This document shows, in pieces, positions 5,794-10,288 of a stretch of DNA of 10,288 nt. The stretch's first letter is position 1. Every line of letters begins with the position of its first letter. The stretch comes from Allobrachymonas sp. GTDB lineage: Bacteria; Pseudomonadota; Gammaproteobacteria; Burkholderiales; Burkholderiaceae_C. The notes beneath the pieces are model-generated. The model made no database searches. It was not told where the DNA came from and saw nothing but the letters and a program-made list of their open reading frames with translations. The stretch covers positions 1 to 10,288 of the forward strand of contig JAGOGU010000040.1 in assembly GCA_017996515.1 (NCBI GenBank), in the 5' to 3' direction. Position numbers and translations under genes: made by a program.

Positions 5794-7185
5794 TCAGCTT
5801 GCGCGTTCCCAAGTGGTGCCTTGGGCAGAGTCTTTGAGCACGATGCCTTGTGCCAGCAACTCTTGCCGGATGCGGTCGGCTTCTGCCCAGTTTTTATCGG
5901 CTTTGGCCTGTACGCGCGCAGCGATTTGGGCTTCGATGTCGGCTGTGTCCAGCCCCGTGCCGGCTTGCAGGTATTGGGCGGGGTCGCTTTGCAGCAGGCC
6001 GATGGTGCCGGCCAATGCTTTCAGCAAACCGGCCTGATCGGCCGAGCGGGTTTTGTTCACTTCGCTGGCCAGATCAAACAGCACGGCCACGGCTTCTGGG
6101 GTGCCAAAGTCGTTGTCCATGGCGGCTTTGAAGCGGCTGGCATAGGGGTTTTGCCAATCGATCTGAGCGGGCACCGCAGGTTCGACCACAGTCAATGCGG
6201 TGTACAGGCGTTTGAGGCCGGTACGTGCATCGTCCAGCCCGGCATCGCTGAAGTTGAAGGGGCGGCGGTAGTGCACGCGCAGCATGAAGAAGCGCAGCGT
6301 TTCGCCGTCGTAGCTTTTGAGTACGTCGCGGATGGTGAAAAAGTTGTTGAGCGACTTGCTCATTTTCTCGCCGTCTACCTGCAAAAAGCCGTTGTGTACC
6401 CAGTAGCGGGCAAAGGTCTTGCCCGTGGCTCCTTCGCTTTGGGCGATTTCGTTTTCGTGGTGGGGAAATTGCAAATCCGCGCCGCCGCCGTGAATATCAA
6501 ATGTTTCGCCCAACAGGGCCATGCTCATGGCCGAGCATTCGATGTGCCAGCCGGGCCGCCCGCAGCCAATGGCGCTGTCGTATTTGGCATCGTCCGGTTC
6601 GGTGGGTTTGGCTGCTTTCCACAGCACAAAGTCCAGCGGATCTTGCTTGCCGTCTTGCACGGCCACGCGCTCGCCTGCGCGCAGGTCGTCAATCGATTTG
6701 CCGCTGAGTTTGCCGTAGCCGGCAAACTTGCGCACCGAATACATGTAGTCGCCCGCGCTATCGCCGGTTTCGACCTTGTAGGCCAGGCCCTTGTCTTGCA
6801 GGCGCTGGATCAGATCGGTCATCTGCGTGACATAGGCGGTGGCGCGCGGTTCGTGCGTGGGGCGGTCGATGCCCAGCGGCGCAAAGTCGTTGTGCATGGC
6901 CGCGATCATTTCGTCGGTGAGCTGGCGGATGGAGATGTTGCGCTCCAGCGCGCGCTTGATGATCTTGTCATCGATGTCGGTGATGTTGCGCACGTAAGTG
7001 ACGCGGTAGCCGCTGGCGCGCAGCCATTTCTGCATCACGTCGAAAGCAATCATCATGCGTGCGTGGCCGATGTGGCACAGGTCGTAGATCGTCATGCCGC
7101 AAACGTACATGCGAACGTGGTCGGCTTCCAGCGGGACAAAAGGCTGCGTTTCACGCGCCAGCGTGTTGTAGATACGCAAAGACAT
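5794..7185 (-). CDS. cysS: Cysteinyl-tRNA synthetase
   Basis: Class I aminoacyl-tRNA synthetase that charges tRNA-Cys in the cytoplasm. At 463 residues it matches E. coli CysRS (461). Catalytic and zinc motifs are complete: Cys29 in [18 protein letters not shown] with HIGH at 38-41, then Cys217 in [12 protein letters not shown], His242 and Glu246 in [15 protein letters not shown] (the remaining zinc ligands), and KMSKS at 274-278 in [17 protein letters not shown]. The C-terminal DALR-type helical domain and anticodon part follow ([18 protein letters not shown], then [25 protein letters not shown]). The ATG at 7185 gives the family start [12 protein letters not shown]; no good ribosome site is seen. 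It probably leads a cysS-accA-tilS transcript and is divergent from the TPR gene across 200 bases in which no clear promoter was recognised. Confidence 0.97.
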   Translation of the reverse strand: MSLRIYNTLARETQPFVPLEADHVRMYVCGMTIYDLCHIGHARMMIAFDVMQKWLRASGYRVTYVRNITDIDDKIIKRALERNISIRQLTDEMIAAMHNDFAPLGIDRPTHEPRATAYVTQMTDLIQRLQDKGLAYKVETGDSAGDYMYSVRKFAGYGKLSGKSIDDLRAGERVAVQDGKQDPLDFVLWKAAKPTEPDDAKYDSAIGCGRPGWHIECSAMSMALLGETFDIHGGGADLQFPHHENEIAQSEGATGKTFARYWVHNGFLQVDGEKMSKSLNNFFTIRDVLKSYDGETLRFFMLRVHYRRPFNFSDAGLDDARTGLKRLYTALTVVEPAVPAQIDWQNPYASRFKAAMDNDFGTPEAVAVLFDLASEVNKTRSADQAGLLKALAGTIGLLQSDPAQYLQAGTGLDTADIEAQIAARVQAKADKNWAEADRIRQELLAQGIVLKDSAQGTTWERAS

Positions 7186-7345
7186 GATGAAAATGGAAAG
7201 AAATTGTTGGATGAAAAACGGACAGAACGAACCGCAATCACAGTGGCAGGACAAGGCATGACCAAGGTGCAACAGGCCGCATCGTACCGCAAAGGGTGGT
7301 CGCTTGCGTGTCGGCGAGCCGCGCCCGATCAAGAAGGGAACAAGG

Positions 7346-7351
7346 GATAAT
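7346..7351 (+). promoter_or_regulatory. Possible -10 box for the TPR gene
   Basis: GATAAT lies 35 bases before the ATG of the TPR gene, in the divergent gap between cysS and that gene. No -35 box fits upstream, so this is only a candidate. Confidence 0.25.
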
Positions 7352-7385
7352 GCACCAATTGCCTGATGGTTGAAGTATTCTGTTC

Positions 7386-7934
7386 ATGATGAAGCCAGCT
7401 TTTTTTTCTCGAATCTCTGCACGTGTTGTGCTGGCAGCCGCTGCGCTGCTGTGCGGCAGTGCGGCCATGGCGCAAGCTGCGCAAACCGCGCTGGTGGGGG
7501 AAGACTATCGCAAAGTCAATCAACTCATCACTGCCAAAAACTACGCTGGCGCGCTGCAAGCGGCCGATGCGTATCTGACCAATAACCCGCGCGACCCGCA
7601 AATGCGCCTGCTGCGCTCGCGCGTATTGGTGGCGCAAGGCAAAACGGCTGAGGCGCGCGGTCAGCTTTTGAGCATCACGCAGGAATATCCCGAAATTGCC
7701 GAGCCATACAACAATCTGGCGGTGCTGTATGCCCAGTCGGGCGAACTGGATATGGCGCGCACGGCGCTGGAAAGTGCCGTGCGCATCAACCCCAGCTATG
7801 CAGTGGCCTTGCAAAATCTGGGCGATGTGTACCGCCGCATGGCCTATGACCAGTACAACAAGGCCTTGGCCTTGCAGCCCAATAACCGTGCCTTGCAGGA
7901 AAAGGCGCGCGCCACACGGGTGTCGGCGCCTTGA
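7386..7934 (+). CDS. Exported tetratricopeptide-repeat (TPR) protein
   Basis: A 182-residue protein with a standard signal peptide: basic start, hydrophobic ARVVLAAAALLCGSAAMA, and likely cleavage after Ala29 (AMA-QA). The mature part is helical TPR repeats, a protein-protein interaction scaffold, probably periplasmic. Repeats are seen at about 38-68 (YRKVNQLITAKNYAGALQAA), 71-104 (LLRSRVLVAQGKTAEARGQL), 105-138 (EPYNNLAVLYAQSGELDMAR, the best match) and a shortened last one at 139-168 (LGDVYRRMAYDQYNKALALQ). No enzyme domain is present and the partner is unknown. A second ATG at 7389 could also serve; neither has a strong ribosome site. The same type of gene sits beside ppiA/ppiB and cysS in other Burkholderiales, as I recall, so the neighbourhood is conserved. 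Confidence 0.88.
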   Translation: MMKPAFFSRISARVVLAAAALLCGSAAMAQAAQTALVGEDYRKVNQLITAKNYAGALQAADAYLTNNPRDPQMRLLRSRVLVAQGKTAEARGQLLSITQEYPEIAEPYNNLAVLYAQSGELDMARTALESAVRINPSYAVALQNLGDVYRRMAYDQYNKALALQPNNRALQEKARATRVSAP

Positions 7935-8062
7935 ACGGCGCAGGGCGCATGGCCGTATCAGACAAGATTTGAAACAAATTGCCCGCTGGGGGGTCGTATG
8001 CTGCCTACCAGTCGGCTCAATCAATCAAGCAGGTTGATGGGTAAAAACACAGGGGGGCTTAC

Positions 8063-8091
8063 AGGCAGGCGGCTTTTATTTCGTCCTGCCT
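8063..8091 (+). repeat. Inverted repeat in the ppiA leader
   Basis: AGGCAGG (8063-8069) pairs with CCTGCCT (8085-8091) around a 15-base loop, ending 11 bases before the ppiA ribosome site. No T-run follows, so it is not a plus-strand terminator. It may be a leader hairpin or a protein site. No terminator is evident after the TPR gene, so ppiA could be read through from it. Confidence 0.4.
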
Positions 8092-8116
8092 TCCGTTTAA
8101 TGAAGGAGAAATACCC

Positions 8117-8866
8117 ATGTTTGTAAAAAGTTTGTCGCTCGCTCGCTGGAGGATGGGCGGCAGCCAAGTGGCGCAGTGGGTGTTGTTGGGTATGCTCTGT
8201 CTGACCTTCGTGGTGGCGCAAGCAGCACCACGCAAGGGCGCTGCAGCAGGCGGCAAAGCGGCTGCTGTAGCCAAGCCCCAGGTGCAATTCAAAACCAATA
8301 TGGGCGAATTCACGGTTGAGTTGTATCCCGCAGCTGCTCCCAAAACGGTTGAGAACTTTCTGCAATACGTCAACAGCGGCCATTACAACGGCACCGTTTT
8401 TCACCGCGTGATCGACAACTTCATGGTGCAAGGCGGTGGTTATGATGCCAATCTGGAGCAAAAACCGACCCGCGATCCGGTGGTCCACGAAGGACGGCAA
8501 GCACTCAAGGCCGGTTTGCGCAATACCGTGGGCACCTTGGCCATGGCGCGTACCAGTGCGCCCAATTCGGCCACGGCGCAGTTCTTCATCAACGTGAAAG
8601 ACAACGCTTTTCTTGACCCCACACCTATCCCTGATGGCGACCCCGTGCCTCGTTTCGTGTACCACGGCAAAACCTACACCAACCTGTCTCGGGCGCAACT
8701 GCTGCGGCACCCGGCATTGGCGGGTTACACGGTATTTGGCAAGGTCGTTAGCGGAATGGACGTGATCGACAAAATCCGCACCACGCCTACGGGCGCTGCC
8801 GGGCCGTTCAGCAGCGATGTGCCGAAAAAAACCGTGCTGATCGAGTCGGCGCGGCAGATCAAGTAA
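8117..8866 (+). CDS. ppiA: Exported cyclophilin-type peptidyl-prolyl isomerase with extra loop
   Basis: Cyclophilin that speeds cis-trans isomerisation of prolyl bonds, here predicted periplasmic. Residues 1-36 form a long signal sequence (hydrophobic [16 protein letters not shown], likely cut after Ala36), then an Ala/Gly/Lys-rich linker to about 54. The cyclophilin domain follows, with [14 protein letters not shown] (95-108, active-site arginine 97), [20 protein letters not shown] (141-160) and [17 protein letters not shown]. Relative to the neighbouring PpiB it has about 26 extra residues between FFINV and the GYTVFGKV strand (within 161-202), rich in proline and charged residues. The ATG at 8117 has AAGGAG eight bases upstream. 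It ends in a strong terminator at 8885-8912. The ppiA symbol is given by location and similarity to E. coli PpiA; orthology is likely, not proven. Confidence 0.9.
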   Translation: MFVKSLSLARWRMGGSQVAQWVLLGMLCLTFVVAQAAPRKGAAAGGKAAAVAKPQVQFKTNMGEFTVELYPAAAPKTVENFLQYVNSGHYNGTVFHRVIDNFMVQGGGYDANLEQKPTRDPVVHEGRQALKAGLRNTVGTLAMARTSAPNSATAQFFINVKDNAFLDPTPIPDGDPVPRFVYHGKTYTNLSRAQLLRHPALAGYTVFGKVVSGMDVIDKIRTTPTGAAGPFSSDVPKKTVLIESARQIK

Positions 8867-8884
8867 ACTCACCACCACTTTGGC

Positions 8885-8912
8885 AACCTGCCGCGCTGCG
8901 GCAGGTTTTTTT
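8885..8912 (+). terminator. Intrinsic terminator after ppiA
   Basis: CCTGCCGC, loop GCT, GCGGCAGG, extended by AA/TT, and followed by seven T (8906-8912). A textbook plus-strand terminator 18 bases after the ppiA stop and 30 bases before the ppiB start. Confidence 0.93.
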
Positions 8913-8942
8913 ACCCCAACCTTTTACACACAACCCACCATC

Positions 8943-9449
8943 ATGAGCACACAAGTCATTTTGCACATTGCCAACCGTGGCCCCATCACTCTGGAACTGG
9001 ATGAAAGCAAAGCGCCCATCACCGTAGCCAACTTTCTCGAATACGTGCGCAACGGCCACTACAACGGCACCGTTTTTCACCGCGTGATTCCCGGCTTCAT
9101 GATTCAAGGTGGCGGCTTTGAGCCGGGCATGAATCAAAAACCTACCGCCAAAGAAATCCAGAACGAAGCCAACAACGGCCTGAAAAACGACAAATACACC
9201 ATCGCCATGGCGCGCACATCGGCGCCGCATTCGGCCAGTGCCCAGTTCTTCATCAACGTGGCGAATAACGACTTTCTCAACTACCAATCGCCCACCCCCC
9301 AAGGCTGGGGCTATGCCGTGTTCGGTAAAGTGATTGAGGGCCAGAGCGTGGTGGATCAAATCGCTGGCGTGACCACTGGTCGCCGCGGCATGCACGACGA
9401 TGTGCCGAAAGACGACGTGCTGATTGAAAAGGCCGAAATCAAAGCCTGA
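8943..9449 (+). CDS. ppiB: Cytoplasmic cyclophilin-type peptidyl-prolyl isomerase
   Basis: Cyclophilin B type prolyl isomerase without a signal peptide, so cytoplasmic. At 168 residues it matches E. coli PpiB (164) closely: [20 protein letters not shown] (45-64, active-site arginine 47), [31 protein letters not shown] (88-106), [23 protein letters not shown] (108-130), and [19 protein letters not shown] near the end. I chose the ATG at 8943; the frame runs back to an ATG at 8880, but those 21 residues are translated from the ppiA terminator and are not conserved. No Shine-Dalgarno is visible before 8943. The gene follows the terminator by only 30 bases. Its own terminator is at 9505-9541. Confidence 0.95.
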   Translation: MSTQVILHIANRGPITLELDESKAPITVANFLEYVRNGHYNGTVFHRVIPGFMIQGGGFEPGMNQKPTAKEIQNEANNGLKNDKYTIAMARTSAPHSASAQFFINVANNDFLNYQSPTPQGWGYAVFGKVIEGQSVVDQIAGVTTGRRGMHDDVPKDDVLIEKAEIKA

Positions 9450-9504
9450 TTCGCACTTGAATCTTCGCGCCCAAGGCCTTGAACAAGCCGGCAGGCGCAG
9501 CACT

Positions 9505-9541
9505 ACAGCGGCACGGCGCAAACCCCTGCCGCTGTTGTTTT
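9505..9541 (+). terminator. Intrinsic terminator after ppiB
   Basis: ACAGCGGCA (9505-9513) pairs perfectly with TGCCGCTGT (9527-9535) around a 13-base loop, followed by TTGTTTT. The loop is longer than usual but the stem and T-rich tail fit a terminator 55 bases after the ppiB stop. Confidence 0.75.
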
Positions 9542-9563
9542 ATGCAACACGTTTATGCAACAC
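9539..9563 (+). repeat. Tandem 12-base repeat upstream of lpxH
   Basis: TTTATGCAACAC occurs twice with one base between (9539-9550 and 9552-9563). The first copy shares its T residues with the ppiB terminator tail. It lies 46-70 bases before the lpxH start, where a promoter or regulator site for lpxH would be expected. Confidence 0.7.
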
Positions 9564-9608
9564 AATATCGCCTGTGGTGTTTTGTATTGATTTGCGGAGC
9601 CAACCCCC

Positions 9609-10288
9609 ATGTCCCAGCCAGTGTCTCATGTAAGCGTGCCAGCCCAATGGCAAACCATCGATTTTGTGGCCGATCTGCACCTGCAACAAGACGATGCCAC
9701 CTGGCAGGCATTTGCACGCTACCTGCAACAAACACCCGCAGACGCCATTTTTCTGCTGGGCGATATTCTGGAACTATGGGCCGGAGACGATGCCTTGCAA
9801 CACCCCAGCCAGGCATTTGCACGTCAGCTGGTACAGGCGCTGCACCACACGAGCCAAAGCAAAACCTTGTACTGGATGCATGGCAACCGTGATTTTCTGG
9901 TGGGCACCGCCTTTTGCCAGGCAGCAGGTCTTGTTTTGCTGAATGACCCCTGCGTGCTGCAATTACAGGCCACCACGAATGACGGCGCAGCTGACGCCGA
10001 CACCGACATCATCCACTCCGCAACAAGCGGCGCGGCAGCGCCGCCGCGCGTACTGCTCAGCCACGGCGACGCCCTGTGCATCGACGATGTGGCTTACATG
10101 CAGTTTCGCCAGCAGGTGCGCAATCCGGCGTGGCAACAAGTCTTTTTGCAGCAACCGCTGGAGCAGCGCCTGGCCTTGGCGCAACAACTGCGGCAGCAAA
10201 GCAGCCAACGCAAAAACGAGCTGGGCGTAGAGGGCTATGCCGATGTTGATACGCCGCTGGCGGTGCAATGGCTGCACACGCATGGTTG
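9609..10288 (+). CDS. lpxH: UDP-2,3-diacylglucosamine hydrolase, N-terminal part (cut by window edge)
   Basis: LpxH removes UMP from UDP-2,3-diacylglucosamine to give lipid X, the fourth step of lipid A synthesis, at the inner face of the cytoplasmic membrane. It is a calcineurin-like metallophosphatase. The 226 codons seen carry the metal motifs in order: FVADLHL (Asp22, His24), LLGDILELWAGDD (Asp52), MHGNRDFLVG (Asn93) and LLSHGDALCIDD (His152). The closing His-x-His motif lies beyond the right edge. Between Asn93 and His152 are 59 residues, against 35 in E. coli LpxH. The extra part (about 121-146) is Ala/Asp/Thr-rich and looks like a flexible loop. The ATG at 9609 has GGAG nine bases upstream. 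A terminator and a tandem repeat precede it, so it likely has its own promoter. Confidence 0.94.
   Translation, partial: MSQPVSHVSVPAQWQTIDFVADLHLQQDDATWQAFARYLQQTPADAIFLLGDILELWAGDDALQHPSQAFARQLVQALHHTSQSKTLYWMHGNRDFLVGTAFCQAAGLVLLNDPCVLQLQATTNDGAADADTDIIHSATSGAAAPPRVLLSHGDALCIDDVAYMQFRQQVRNPAWQQVFLQQPLEQRLALAQQLRQQSSQRKNELGVEGYADVDTPLAVQWLHTHG

Noticed and set aside
7186..7332. 49-residue N-terminal extension of cysS
   Set aside because: The family start is the ATG at 7185; the extension is Cys/Arg/Pro-rich, unconserved, and fills the divergent promoter gap.
5416..7350. Very long plus-strand open frame opposite cysS and accA
   Set aside because: It lies antisense to two certain genes with full catalytic motifs. 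Its protein is Val/Gly/Ala/His/Gln-rich with no recognisable domain, which is the usual shadow of codon bias in GC-rich genes.

Overview
The window is ordinary chromosomal housekeeping DNA from a betaproteobacterium of the order Burkholderiales, probably Comamonadaceae or a close relative. Three things suggest this. The gene set and order match that group: alaA next to hom, an Mth938-family gene and bcp upstream of them, and lpxH-ppiB-ppiA-TPR divergent from cysS-accA-tilS. TilS is of the short form, and the proteins read closest to betaproteobacterial versions known from memory. GC content is moderately high by eye. I cannot name genus or species. There are no mobile elements, CRISPR arrays, integrases or phage genes.

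Left part (1-2546). On the minus strand lies a tightly packed group, read right to left: alaA (PLP-dependent alanine/glutamate-pyruvate aminotransferase, GTG start at 2070), an unrecognised 142-residue protein with one N-terminal membrane segment, and hom (homoserine dehydrogenase, which runs off the left edge). The unknown gene starts 18 bases after alaA ends and its stop overlaps the hom start as ATGA, so the three are probably one transcript for amino-acid metabolism. An 80-base divergent gap separates them from a plus-strand Mth938-domain gene.

Middle part (2547-5793). An AT-rich promoter region precedes bcp, an atypical thiol peroxidase that lacks the usual second cysteines. Its 3' UTR ends in a bidirectional terminator shared with a minus-strand tRNA-Ser(GCT). 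Further right, still on the minus strand, are tilS (lysidine tRNA synthetase, short form) and accA (acetyl-CoA carboxyltransferase alpha, GTG start).

Right part (5794-10288). cysS (cysteinyl-tRNA synthetase) is on the minus strand upstream of accA, so cysS-accA-tilS may be one operon linking translation and fatty-acid synthesis. Divergent from it on the plus strand are an exported small TPR protein, ppiA (exported cyclophilin with an extra loop), ppiB (cytoplasmic cyclophilin) and lpxH (lipid A pathway hydrolase, cut by the right edge). Strong intrinsic terminators follow ppiA and ppiB, so these genes are at least partly separate transcription units.

I found no convincing undescribed multi-gene system. 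The points most worth a second look are the unknown membrane-anchored protein between alaA and hom, the missing cysteines in Bcp, a 29-base identical tract shared by ppiA and ppiB, and the bcp 3' UTR.
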